Assembly (NCBI GenBank): GCA_946482625.1
Contig: CAMLSH010000127.1
Coordinates: forward strand, 1 to 9,009
Reading direction: 5' to 3'
DNA: 9,009 bases
Origin: an uncultured Opitutaceae bacterium
GTDB lineage: Bacteria > Verrucomicrobiota > Verrucomicrobiae > Opitutales > Opitutaceae
A program made the position numbers and the translations under genes. Shown here piece by piece: positions 1 through 6,918 of the stretch; position 1 is the first letter of the stretch, and every line of letters starts with the position of its first letter. The notes beneath the pieces were generated by a model. The model searched no databases, was not told the DNA's origin, and saw only the letters and a program-made list of their open reading frames with translations.

Positions 1-1065
1 ATGTCCCATCCAGCGGGCAGTATGGAGGTGTTTTCTTCGGCGGTGCATGTGCTTCACACCGCGGGCGGAGCTGTCGTTGGGCTGGAGGCGATGTTGCCGG
101 TCATCGCAGAGCTGTTCGGAGCCCGCCACGCACTCATCGATTCGTTGAGTTACGATCGTTCAGCGGCGCAGGTGTTGATGGCGCTCAATCGCGAGGAGAT
201 CGCGGACGCGCTCGAACTTTATCCGAAGCACATCGAGGGTTCGCCCACCGTTCAGCTCCTTCGCACCGGGGGCTTCTGTCCTGTCACCCGGCTTTCCGAT
301 CACTTCGGGGCGAGTGAACTAGCCCAGACGCCTTTCTATCGAGCGATCTTTCAGCCGGCGGGTTGGCGGGATCAGTTGGGAATCATTGTGAAACTACCCG
401 AGCGCGCATTGCGCGTGACGCTTTATCGAAACAGTTCGTTCACCGATGACGAGGTGCGCATTGCGGTGCTTTTGCAGAAGCACATCGTGTCCCGGTTTCA
501 ATTGGAGAATCGCTCGGCACCGACGCTCGAGCAAGGAAGCGACTGGGAATTGCCCCTGGCGTCGGAGTCATGCGTCCAACTCATGCCCGGCACTGCGCGG
601 AAGTTGCTACAGGCCTATTTCGGGCCCAAGCAAATCGAGGGCGATGCGCTACCGGGAGAAATTCAAACATGGATCAAACGCGTGAGGGCAGGGCGGCCCG
701 GTTCGCAGCATCCCTTCGCCTCGGAGCAACTGCGTGTCACGCGTCCGCGGGGCTGTCTGCGACTCAAGCTCCGCGATTGCATGCCGCGAGGACCCTGCGG
801 CGTCCTTTGCCTGCGGGAGGAGTTGGGGCGGCATGACTTTTACCGGCTGCGGGCGTTGGGACTGACGGATAGGGAAATCGAAGTCGTGTTTTGGGTGACG
901 CAGGGAAAGGCGGATTCAGAGACCGCGATCATCCTCGGCGCGGCGCGGAAGACCATCAGCAAGCACGTCGAAAACATCCTCATTAAATTCGGGGCGGAAA
1001 ATCGCACCTCCGCCGCGATCAAAGCGGTTCAGTGGCTCATCGACCCAAGCGAAGACGTGCGTTGA
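1..1065 (+). CDS. LuxR-family (GerE-type HTH) transcriptional regulator without receiver domain
   Basis: Predicted cytoplasmic DNA-binding regulator of 354 residues. The C-terminus (about residues 286-346) is a clear LuxR/GerE helix-turn-helix: it opens with the LTDREIEV signature, has QGK at the turn, a recognition helix around KTISKHVENIL, and ends with the FGAENRTSAA block. The N-terminal 280 residues have no receiver-domain signature (no acidic pair followed by an LLD-type phospho-site) and no ATPase motif, so this is a LuxR 'solo' with an unrecognised, possibly ligand-sensing, N-domain. The ATG is the first base of the window, so the upstream promoter and ribosome binding site cannot be seen and a longer protein is possible; residue 8 is an alternative Met. 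The next gene begins 178 bases downstream. Target genes and inducer are unknown. The HTH assignment is secure; the N-domain function is not assigned. Confidence 0.85.
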   Translation: MSHPAGSMEVFSSAVHVLHTAGGAVVGLEAMLPVIAELFGARHALIDSLSYDRSAAQVLMALNREEIADALELYPKHIEGSPTVQLLRTGGFCPVTRLSDHFGASELAQTPFYRAIFQPAGWRDQLGIIVKLPERALRVTLYRNSSFTDDEVRIAVLLQKHIVSRFQLENRSAPTLEQGSDWELPLASESCVQLMPGTARKLLQAYFGPKQIEGDALPGEIQTWIKRVRAGRPGSQHPFASEQLRVTRPRGCLRLKLRDCMPRGPCGVLCLREELGRHDFYRLRALGLTDREIEVVFWVTQGKADSETAIILGAARKTISKHVENILIKFGAENRTSAAIKAVQWLIDPSEDVR

Positions 1066-1124
1066 CCGTCAATCGGTTTCGCCGTTCATCATGGTGAGCT
1101 TATCGACCTGATCGACGTGTTTGC

Positions 1125-1135
1125 GGAATAATTCC
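1125..1135. promoter_or_regulatory. Short perfect dyad upstream of the exported hydrolase gene
   Basis: GGAAT-A-ATTCC is a perfect 11-base dyad in the gap between the LuxR regulator and the hydrolase gene, about 110 bases before the chosen start codon. Such symmetry with a one-base centre fits a protein-binding site better than an RNA hairpin. The same gap holds a direct repeat ATCGAC-CTG-ATCGAC at about 1103-1117. No convincing -35/-10 pair was found. Chance occurrence is possible at this length. Confidence 0.2.
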
Positions 1136-1243
1136 TCCGATAGGGCGGACGCATTCGGCGCAACTAAACGCCGCTCGCGGTGTATTGCTGGTACTGGATC
1201 CCCGTTCTCGACTCAGACGTCGCGTCCGTCGTTTTCATCCCCC

Positions 1244-2116
1244 ATGAACAAAAAACTCCTCTCGGTATTCACCTCGTTGGTGCTGCTCGCCACTGCCGGA
1301 GCAGAGACTGCGCAGAACGTTAAACCAGCGGACTCCATCTATCACCCGCCCGTTGGAAAACCGAGGAACGTAGCCATCCTTATGTTGGGAGGCTCTGAAG
1401 GTGGTCTTCCCAATTATTACGATACGAAAGGTCTCACCGAAAAAGGATACGCCTGTCTGGTGGCTGGATATTTTAACACGCAAACGACGCCTGATCGGCT
1501 TGAGTTGATCCCGCTCGAATATTTCGAGGAGCTCCTCAAAGCGTTTAAAGCCCGATCCGAGGTGGGTGATAAAAAGATTGTGGTGTGGGGCGGCTCGAAA
1601 GGCGGGGAGCTCGCTCTCGTGCTGGCCTCCAAGTACCCACAGATAAACGGTGTCATCGCCGCGGTTCCGAGTTCGGTGGTGTTTCAAGGCTTGGGCGGAC
1701 GGATGGCGTCGAGCTGGTCGTACAAAGGCGAATCGATTCCCTTCGTGCCGTTTCCCGAGTATGACTACAGCAAGATCGTGAATGCGCAGTACGTTGAAGT
1801 CTATCGATTGGCGCTTGAGCAGAAGGAGGCCGTGGTGAAAGCGACCATCCCCGTCGAGAACATCAACGGACCCATTCTTATTCTGACCGGGAAAGCGGAT
1901 ACGATGTGGCCATCGAGCCAGATGGGAGCGATGATCGAGGCGCGGTTGAACGAGAAGAAATTCCCGCACTGGCACCGGCACGTCAGTTACGATGATGCCG
2001 GACATACACTCAACGACGGCTACCTGATGGGCGGCACCGCCGATGGAAATCGGCGCGCAAAGGAAGACGCTCAAAAGCAGATCGACGATTTTTTGGATAA
2101 AATGTCTGCTGAGTAA
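1244..2116 (+). CDS. Exported alpha/beta hydrolase, BAAT/acyl-CoA thioesterase C-terminal-like
   Basis: Predicted 290-residue exported serine hydrolase. The start at ATG 1244 is chosen because it opens a classic signal peptide: MNKK, a hydrophobic core (LLSVFTSLVLLATAGA), then a likely cut before ETAQ. The reading frame is open upstream to a TTG at 1121, but those 41 residues are low-complexity and would bury the signal. No good Shine-Dalgarno precedes 1244. Numbered from that Met: a GGSEGG loop (49-54, oxyanion-hole region), nucleophile elbow GGSKGGEL with Ser118, Asp219 in GKADTMW, and His254 in DDAGHTL, a complete catalytic triad. The elbow followed by GELAL and the AVPSSVVFQGLG strand resemble the BAAT_C domain of acyl-CoA thioesterase/bile acid-CoA amino acid N-acyltransferases. 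The usual N-terminal domain of those enzymes is absent. Substrate unknown; a dienelactone-hydrolase-like esterase is the main alternative. Confidence 0.85.
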   Translation: MNKKLLSVFTSLVLLATAGAETAQNVKPADSIYHPPVGKPRNVAILMLGGSEGGLPNYYDTKGLTEKGYACLVAGYFNTQTTPDRLELIPLEYFEELLKAFKARSEVGDKKIVVWGGSKGGELALVLASKYPQINGVIAAVPSSVVFQGLGGRMASSWSYKGESIPFVPFPEYDYSKIVNAQYVEVYRLALEQKEAVVKATIPVENINGPILILTGKADTMWPSSQMGAMIEARLNEKKFPHWHRHVSYDDAGHTLNDGYLMGGTADGNRRAKEDAQKQIDDFLDKMSAE

Positions 2117-2174
2117 AGACGCCCGCGGGTGGAGTTGCGTACAAGAATTCTCACGAAGAAGGTTCTGTCTTTGC

Positions 2175-2216
2175 AAGAAGCGAGCCGTGGTGGAGGAGGC
2201 GAAAGCGGCGCTTCTT
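2175..2216 (+). other. Imperfect hairpin after the hydrolase gene, possible transcript end
   Basis: AAGAAGC (2175-2181) pairs with GCTTCTT (2210-2216); after a two-base bulge GCCG (2184-2187) pairs with CGGC (2206-2209), leaving an 18-base loop. It lies about 60 bases after the hydrolase stop codon. There is no true T-run behind it, so it may be a 3' stabilising structure or a weak terminator rather than a strong intrinsic one. Confidence 0.3.
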
Positions 2217-2319
2217 TGGGGCTTCGAAAAGACGATCCGTTGACAGAGTGAGTTATTTGACCGCATCGCGAAGCCGCGAGAGGCGATTGAAGACACGGGA
2301 ATGAGCGGCGGAAGGAACG

Positions 2320-2334
2320 TAACGGCCGCCGTTA
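2320..2334. promoter_or_regulatory. Perfect 15-base dyad, candidate operator upstream of the S9 peptidase
   Basis: TAACGGC-C-GCCGTTA is a perfect 7+1+7 inverted repeat, about 90 bases before the peptidase start. A one-base centre cannot form a stable hairpin loop without opening base pairs, so a dimeric DNA-binding protein site is the better reading. No regulator can be assigned from sequence. Confidence 0.4.
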
Positions 2335-2393
2335 GGTTTCCCTTTCGCGAAAATCCTTCGTCAATCGCGCGGAGCGCTGCGCGGATTGGGGTG

Positions 2394-2405
2394 CAATCGC
2401 GATTG
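2394..2405. promoter_or_regulatory. Perfect 12-base palindrome just before the peptidase ribosome binding site
   Basis: CAATCGCGATTG reads the same on both strands and ends 7 bases before the GGAG at 2413. The half CAATCGCG also occurs at 2362-2369, 32 bases upstream, about three helical turns away. The position, between any promoter and the start codon, would suit a repressor or a leader element. Inferred from symmetry only. Confidence 0.35.
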
Positions 2406-2412
2406 ATTGCGC

Positions 2413-2416
2413 GGAG
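2413..2416 (+). promoter_or_regulatory. Ribosome binding site that favours the ATG at 2425
   Basis: GGAG (within GCGGAGAAAG) ends 8 bases before ATG 2425. The in-frame TTG at 2407 lies upstream of this motif, and the later ATG at 2473 has no comparable motif in front of it, so 2425 is the preferred start of the peptidase. Confidence 0.5.
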
Positions 2417-2424
2417 AAAGCGTG

Positions 2425-4500
2425 ATGGCTTCCCGTCAACGGGCGGGGTTCTCCACGGCCGTTCCCCCTTTTATGGCATCCAGCAAACGCCGCATCGCCG
2501 CGATGGTCGCTTTGACTATCGTCCTAGTCTCCACGTCCATCGCCGCCCCAAAATTCGATTGGGAACGTGTGACGCCCGTGCCCGCCACGGAGCAGATTCC
2601 GACGATGGATTTTTTCCGGCCGCGGTTGTTATCCGAGCCGGTGCTGAATTCCTCGGGCACGCATGTCGCCGCCATCCTCACGGCCGGGGACGACAAGCAC
2701 GAGTTGTTGGTTTATAAAATCGAGGATCGGACGATCGAGACTGTGGGCGGCCCTCCGGGCAAAGACATCTACCATGTACATTGGCTAAATGATTCGCGGC
2801 TGATCTTCGGGCTCTCTTCGCGCAAGCTGTACGGGATCGGCTTGATGGCGGCAGACGTCGGAAAGCTAAACGAGGCCTACCCATTGCTTCAGTATTATGG
2901 CTCGCGGATTGTTTCCATACCGCTCAAGAGCCGGCTCAACCCGCTGGTTTGGAATCGTTACGATTTTGAAACCGGCAAAGACCTTGGCGTCTCGAAGATC
3001 GATTCGGGGCCTGGCACGGGGGGAGTAATCGATCTCCTTGCGGCCGGGCAAGCGAACCTGCGGTCGTCGGCTGTGGATGTCCACGATAACAACACGAGGC
3101 ACATGCTGACAGACTATCCGTTGCCTCCCACGGGCATTACCTATCACTACGGCACCGACAAGGAAGGGGAGCTGGCTTATGCGCACACGAGCGACAACGG
3201 GCGCCTGATGCTGTTTCGTCTCGAAAGGAAGCGGTGGGTGAAATGTCCGGTCGATCTCGAATCAGTTCACATTGTGGGCGCTGGAAACGAACCCGGTCAG
3301 CTCTGGGTCGTCGGCCCTCGTCAAGAAGGCAAACCGCGCGCCTTGCAGCTCATGGATGCCGTGACCGGGCAGCTGAGCGAAGTCGCGATGCAGGATAAAA
3401 ACTACGATTTCGACGGCTGGTTCTATCGAAACCCGGCGACCGGCGACGTGCTCGGCGCCGTCTTCAATACCAACGGCCCGCGTGTGCTCTGGTTCAATGA
3501 AGAGTACGGCGCTCTCCAAAAGGTCCTCGATGCGATGTTTCCGAAGCTCATTGTCCGTATCATCGGGAGCAGTACCACGCATCGGCGTTTCCTCGTCGCC
3601 ACCTTCTCCTCCACCCAGCCGGTGGTTTACAGCATGGTGGACTTGGAAACCCGCACGTCAGGACTCTTCAAGAGCTCCGCACCGTGGATAGATCCGTCGC
3701 GGATGCGGGAGATGAACATGATCAAGTTCAAGACCCGCGACGGACGGCAGCTCGACGCGTACGTGACATTGCCCGTTGGCGCGACAAAGGAGAACCCGCC
3801 TCCCTTGATCGTGCTGCCGCACGGCGGGCCGTGGGTGCGCGACACCTGGGGCTTCGATCCGGAAGTTCAATTCCTGGCGAGTCGCGGTTATGCCGTGATG
3901 CAGCCCAACTATCGCGGATCGACGGGCACTGGCTGGATGTTTCCTACGGAAGACGAATGGGATTTCGTTAAAATGCATAACGATGTGACGGATGCCACCA
4001 AGGCGCTCGTTGCCTCGGGGTTGGTGGACAAGACGCGCGTAGGCATCATGGGCGCCTCCTTTGGCGGCTATCTCGCGGTTTCCGGCGTGGCCCGCGAACC
4101 AGGGCTTTATCGCTGCGCAGTCACCAACGCGGGCGTGTTTGATTGGGCGCTCCAAGTAAACGCGGAGAAGTTCGATCGCTACGACACTCCGCACTACGGA
4201 CGAATGGTCGCAAAACTTGGCGATCCGAAAAAAGAGGTGGAGAAGTTCACCGCGATGTCGCCGATCCACCTCGTGGACAAGATCACCGTGCCGGTTTTTG
4301 TGGCGGGGGGTAAGGAAGACCAGACCGTCGAAATCCAACAATCGAGGCGGCTGCTATCGGCGCTGGATAAATACAATGTGCCGCACGAGAAACTGCTCAT
4401 TGGCGGTGAAGCGCATGGCATGGCCCACCTGAAAAACCAAGTGGAGCTGTACGACCGGATCATCGCATTCCTCGACAGAAACCTCCTGCCGAAAAAGTAG
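2425..4500 (+). CDS. Exported S9-family (prolyl oligopeptidase-type) serine peptidase
   Basis: Predicted 691-residue secreted or periplasmic peptidase that would cleave oligopeptides. The N-terminus has a basic KRR stretch and a hydrophobic core ending near SIAAPKF (about residues 21-43), a Sec signal with a long n-region; starting at Met 2473 would give a shorter, tidier signal and is the main alternative. Residues about 45-420 are the variable part expected to form the family's beta-propeller, which limits access to large substrates. The C-terminal catalytic domain (about 430-690) carries HGGP (His466, oxyanion region), NYRGSTG, nucleophile motif GASFGGY with Ser545, Asp632 in GGKEDQT, and His664 in GEAHGM, a complete Ser-Asp-His triad. 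Length is normal for the family. It follows the hydrolase gene by 308 bases, so it is probably transcribed separately. Whether it is a dipeptidyl- or acylaminoacyl-peptidase cannot be decided from motifs alone. Confidence 0.93.
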   Translation: MASRQRAGFSTAVPPFMASSKRRIAAMVALTIVLVSTSIAAPKFDWERVTPVPATEQIPTMDFFRPRLLSEPVLNSSGTHVAAILTAGDDKHELLVYKIEDRTIETVGGPPGKDIYHVHWLNDSRLIFGLSSRKLYGIGLMAADVGKLNEAYPLLQYYGSRIVSIPLKSRLNPLVWNRYDFETGKDLGVSKIDSGPGTGGVIDLLAAGQANLRSSAVDVHDNNTRHMLTDYPLPPTGITYHYGTDKEGELAYAHTSDNGRLMLFRLERKRWVKCPVDLESVHIVGAGNEPGQLWVVGPRQEGKPRALQLMDAVTGQLSEVAMQDKNYDFDGWFYRNPATGDVLGAVFNTNGPRVLWFNEEYGALQKVLDAMFPKLIVRIIGSSTTHRRFLVATFSSTQPVVYSMVDLETRTSGLFKSSAPWIDPSRMREMNMIKFKTRDGRQLDAYVTLPVGATKENPPPLIVLPHGGPWVRDTWGFDPEVQFLASRGYAVMQPNYRGSTGTGWMFPTEDEWDFVKMHNDVTDATKALVASGLVDKTRVGIMGASFGGYLAVSGVAREPGLYRCAVTNAGVFDWALQVNAEKFDRYDTPHYGRMVAKLGDPKKEVEKFTAMSPIHLVDKITVPVFVAGGKEDQTVEIQQSRRLLSALDKYNVPHEKLLIGGEAHGMAHLKNQVELYDRIIAFLDRNLLPKK

Positions 4501-4514
4501 GTGCATCGGGAGAT

Positions 4515-4563
4515 CCGATTCGGTTGCCCGGGATCCTCACGGGAATGGCGGGCGCCGAATCGG
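4515..4563 (+). other. Long interrupted hairpin 15 bases after the peptidase stop
   Basis: CCGATTCGG (4515-4523) is fully complementary to CCGAATCGG (4555-4563), and the next segment GCCCG (4526-4530) pairs with CGGGC (4549-4553), giving about 14 base pairs with one small internal loop and an 18-base terminal loop. It lacks a T-run, so it is not a textbook intrinsic terminator; a 3' end structure that protects or pauses the peptidase mRNA is likely. Confidence 0.5.
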
Positions 4564-4608
4564 CGAACGCTTCGCGCGCCTGAGCGAGACTCGTGCAATT
4601 GCCACCGA

Positions 4609-4656
4609 CCTCAGCTCGTCTGAGGCCTGCCGAGATCTGAAGTGCAGCGGCCTCAG
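4609..4656 (-). other. Competing hairpins in the convergent gap, 3' of the signalling operon
   Basis: CCTCAG (4609-4614) pairs with CTGAGG (4620-4625) across 5 bases, while CTGAGGCC (4620-4627) can instead pair with GGCCTCAG (4649-4656), extended by TGC/GCA. The two stems share an arm and are mutually exclusive. They lie about 50-90 bases past the stop of the - strand response regulator gene. No T-run follows on either strand. Confidence 0.4.
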
Positions 4657-4702
4657 GTGAGGTGAGGATCTTCATCGGATGGTTTCTGCTTTTTGGACGG
4701 CG

Positions 4703-5419
4703 TCAGTCCTGCGTAGGCGGACGGTCGGTACCTTGGGATTCGATCCAGCGCACGGCGTGGCGGACGAGGGCGGTGCTGTCGGCGAGTTGGAGTTTTTCGC
4801 GGATGTGGCTGCGGTGGACGTCGACCGTCTTCGCACTGAGATTGAGCTGCGCGGCAATGTCGCGCGTGTTTTTGCCGTGGCCGATGAGCTGGAAAACTTC
4901 GAACTCCCGGTCCGTCAGTTTTTCGATCGGCGAGTCCGATCCGCGCGGCTTGCGGCCGGAAACGCTCTCCAGGATCCGCGCCGACATGCGCGCGCTGACG
5001 TAAACGTCGCCGCGAAGGATTTGCCGGATGGCCGTGAGGAGGTTGTCGCCGCCGGCCTCTTTCATCATGTAGCCGCGCGCGCCGGCACGGAGGGCGCGCT
5101 CGGCATAGATGACTTCATCGTGCATCGAGATGACGAGGATCGGCAGGTCGGGTCGGAGCGCGAGGAGGTCTTTGATGAACTCCAGGCCCGAGCGGCCGGG
5201 CATCGTCATGTCAGTGATGACGAGGTCTGGCTGGCACTTCCCGAGTTCCTGTTGCGCCTCCGCGGGATTGCCCGCCTCGCCGCACACTTGGAGATCTGGC
5301 TGGCGATCGATCAGTTGCGCGAGCCCGGAGCGCATGAAGGGATGATCGTCGACGACCATGACCTTCTTTTTAGCCGCGGCCGTTTTGGGCGAGGAGGTGC
5401 TTTCGGTGATCTTCTTCAC
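4703..5419 (-). CDS. NarL/FixJ-family response regulator (REC + LuxR HTH)
   Basis: Predicted 238-residue DNA-binding output of the relay encoded by this operon. The start is GTG at 5419, which overlaps the stop of the upstream kinase gene by four bases (GTGA), the mark of translational coupling; the frame stays open far upstream but only as a shadow of the kinase gene. The receiver domain (about 19-135) has the acidic pair Asp24/Asp25 in MVVDDHPF, phospho-acceptor Asp70 in ITDMTMPG, Ser98 in VISMHDE and Lys120 in YMMKEAG, all key residues present. The C-terminal HTH (about 168-230) starts with LTDREFEVF and has the recognition segment KTVDVHRSHIREKL. In NarL-type proteins phosphorylation of the receiver frees the HTH to bind promoters. 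The adjacent HisKA_3 kinase is the natural partner. Targets unknown. Confidence 0.95.
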   Translation of the reverse strand: MKKITESTSSPKTAAAKKKVMVVDDHPFMRSGLAQLIDRQPDLQVCGEAGNPAEAQQELGKCQPDLVITDMTMPGRSGLEFIKDLLALRPDLPILVISMHDEVIYAERALRAGARGYMMKEAGGDNLLTAIRQILRGDVYVSARMSARILESVSGRKPRGSDSPIEKLTDREFEVFQLIGHGKNTRDIAAQLNLSAKTVDVHRSHIREKLQLADSTALVRHAVRWIESQGTDRPPTQD

Positions 5420-6459
5420 GAGGCGAGAGGGAGGCGGCAGGTGACAGTGACGCCGTCGCCGCGGCGGGACTGAACGCTGATTTCGGCGCCGATGACATTG
5501 GCCCGGTAACGCATCACTCCCAGGCCGAGACCGTGTTTGGAGGCTTTGGGAAGCCCGGCGCCGTCGTCGGAGATCTCCAGCAGGATGGCCTCCGGGCTTT
5601 GTATCAAGCGGATGGACACGTTCTGCGCCTGGGCGTGTTTTAGGGCGTTGTTGATCGCTTCTTGGGCGATGCGGTAGAGGTGGGCGGCTTTGGCGGGATC
5701 TCTCAGGTCGACTGGTGCGGGGCAGTCGAGGTGGCAACGCATCCGGCCGAGGGCGTTGGTGCGTTCGACCAGTTCAATCAAACCCTGCTCCAACGCGTCG
5801 GGGGCGTCGCCGACGGGGACGAGGCCGCGGGCGAGGAAACGGGTCTGCGTGATCGCTTCGCGCAGCATGCGCGACATCTGGTCGAGCGGTTGGGCAAAAT
5901 CGGACTTGGTGCGGTTCGCGTCTTCCTTGAGTGCGGCGCACATGAACTCGATGGCGGTGAGCTGCTGGCCGAGGCTGTCGTGCAAGTCGGCGCCGATGCT
6001 GTGCCGTTCGCGTTCGCTGACTTCCAAGATCGCTTCTTCGAGCCGCTTTCTCTCGACCTGCGCGGCGGCGAGGGCGCGTTCCTGTTCGATGACGGCGAGC
6101 GCGCGTTTAACGACGGTGGGCAGCAGATCGAGCATGCCCGTGTTTTTCATCACGTAGTCGAGCGCGCCCTGTTTCATCACCTGCACGGCGACTTTTTCGT
6201 CGCCTTGACCGGTGACGACCATGAAGGGAACGCGGGAGCGGATGTTTTGGATTTTTTCCAGCAGGACAGGACCGTCCACGTCGCGCAGTTTTAGATCCAG
6301 GAGCATCAGGTCCGGCGTTTTTTCCGTCAGCCGTTGCAAGGCGGCGCGGCCGGAGTTCGCGGTATCGACATCGTAGCCTTCGACGCGCAAGGCGTCGGCC
6401 ATGAGCATCAAAATGCCCTCGTCATCGTCGACGAGGAGGATCTGGGGTGGGGAAGGCAC
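5416..6459 (-). CDS. Receiver-containing histidine kinase (REC-HisKA_3-HATPase), NarX/DegS type
   Basis: Predicted 347-residue soluble kinase with no membrane segment and no classical sensor domain. Residues about 6-120 form a receiver with acidic residues 11-13 (VDDDEG), phospho-acceptor Asp55 in LMLLDLKL, Thr83 in VVTGQGD and Lys105 in VMKNTG. A coiled linker (about 117-148) leads to a HisKA_3 dimerisation domain with phospho-acceptor His160 in DLHDSLGQQL; the DxxxQ pattern after His160 is the one linked to phosphatase activity in this family. The HATPase_c domain has the N box QEAINNALKHA (267-277), DDGAGL (298-303) and GLGLGVMRYRA. Start GTG at 6459 lies 15 bases after the stop of the upstream receiver gene and has no clear Shine-Dalgarno. 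The order REC-kinase implies that upstream phosphorylation controls this kinase, which then acts on the coupled NarL-type regulator; that flow is inferred. Confidence 0.93.
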   Translation of the reverse strand: MPSPPQILLVDDDEGILMLMADALRVEGYDVDTANSGRAALQRLTEKTPDLMLLDLKLRDVDGPVLLEKIQNIRSRVPFMVVTGQGDEKVAVQVMKQGALDYVMKNTGMLDLLPTVVKRALAVIEQERALAAAQVERKRLEEAILEVSERERHSIGADLHDSLGQQLTAIEFMCAALKEDANRTKSDFAQPLDQMSRMLREAITQTRFLARGLVPVGDAPDALEQGLIELVERTNALGRMRCHLDCPAPVDLRDPAKAAHLYRIAQEAINNALKHAQAQNVSIRLIQSPEAILLEISDDGAGLPKASKHGLGLGVMRYRANVIGAEISVQSRRGDGVTVTCRLPLAS

Positions 6460-6474
6460 GGGCGAGGCCGATGG

Positions 6475-6918
6475 TCAGGTGTCGCTGAGCGTCGGCACCT
6501 GGACGAGGCTCATGAATTGACCGAGGCGGCGGATCGCTTCGGCGAAGCGGTCGTAGTCGACGGGTTTCTGGATGTAGACGGAGCAGCCCAACTGGTGGCA
6601 GCGCTCCACCTCGCGCGCGTCGTCGGTCGTGGTGAGCATGATGACGGGGAGTTTTTTCAACTCTGTATCCGCTTTCAAACGTCGGAGCACCTCGATGCCG
6701 TCGACTTTCGGCATGCGGATATCGAGGAGGATCAGATATTTTTCGCCGTGCCCGTGGGACTTGCCGGTCGTGCGATCGAAGAAGAAATCGAGGATGGCTT
6801 GTCCGTCGCGGAAGTGGCGGATGCGGTTGGTAAGGCCGGCTGCTTCGAGGTTTTCTCGCACGAGGATCGCGTGGCCTTCGTCATCGTCGACGATGTGGAT
6901 AACAGGGGAGCTGTTCAT
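6475..6918 (-). CDS. Single-domain response regulator, Rcp1/CheY-like
   Basis: Predicted 147-residue cytoplasmic receiver with no output domain. Key residues are intact: acidic cluster 11-13 in HIVDDDEGH, phospho-acceptor Asp66 in LILLDIRMPKVDG, Thr96/Thr97 in VIMLTTTDD, and Lys118 in YIQKPVD. The lengthened segment before the phospho-acceptor strand and the RMPKVDGIEVLRRLK stretch match the Rcp1 subgroup, which commonly partners phytochrome-like or PAS kinases. The ATG at 6918 overlaps the stop of the upstream PAS kinase gene by four bases (ATGA) and no Shine-Dalgarno is visible, so translation is probably coupled. It most likely accepts phosphate from the PAS kinase and acts as a relay or sink; what it passes phosphate to, or binds, is not shown by the sequence. 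Confidence 0.94.
   Translation of the reverse strand: MNSSPVIHIVDDDEGHAILVRENLEAAGLTNRIRHFRDGQAILDFFFDRTTGKSHGHGEKYLILLDIRMPKVDGIEVLRRLKADTELKKLPVIMLTTTDDAREVERCHQLGCSVYIQKPVDYDRFAEAIRRLGQFMSLVQVPTLSDT

Larger units (their letters stand above)
2117..2424. other. 308-base intergenic region with dyads, before the S9 peptidase gene
   Basis: No credible gene. Reading frames here lack a ribosome binding site and family resemblance. From left to right it holds a long imperfect hairpin (2175-2216), a TTGACA hexamer (2240-2245) without a good -10 at 16-18 bases, a TCGCG-AAGC-CGCGA hairpin (2266-2279), and two perfect dyads (2320-2334, 2394-2405) with short repeats leading into the peptidase ribosome binding site. 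It probably carries the hydrolase transcript end and the peptidase promoter. Confidence 0.5.

Noticed and set aside
2240..2245. Perfect TTGACA as a promoter for the peptidase
   Set aside because: No acceptable -10 hexamer is found at 16-18 bases downstream (the sequence there is GC-rich), so it was not called as a promoter.
1235..2296. 353-codon open frame on the - strand
   Set aside because: It is antisense to the exported hydrolase, which has a signal peptide and full catalytic triad. The antisense product shows no family features.
2301..2717. 138-codon + strand frame spanning the gap before the peptidase
   Set aside because: It overlaps the first 290 bases of the peptidase gene in another frame, is arginine-rich and of shadow-like composition, and has no good ribosome binding site.
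3658..4341. 227-codon open frame on the - strand
   Set aside because: It is antisense to the catalytic domain of the S9 peptidase, where motifs on the + strand are clear.
5420..5737. N-terminal extension of the NarL-type regulator to give 344 residues
   Set aside because: The extra 106 residues are a proline/arginine-rich out-of-frame reading of the upstream kinase's ATPase domain. The GTGA overlap at 5416-5419 gives a normal-length regulator.
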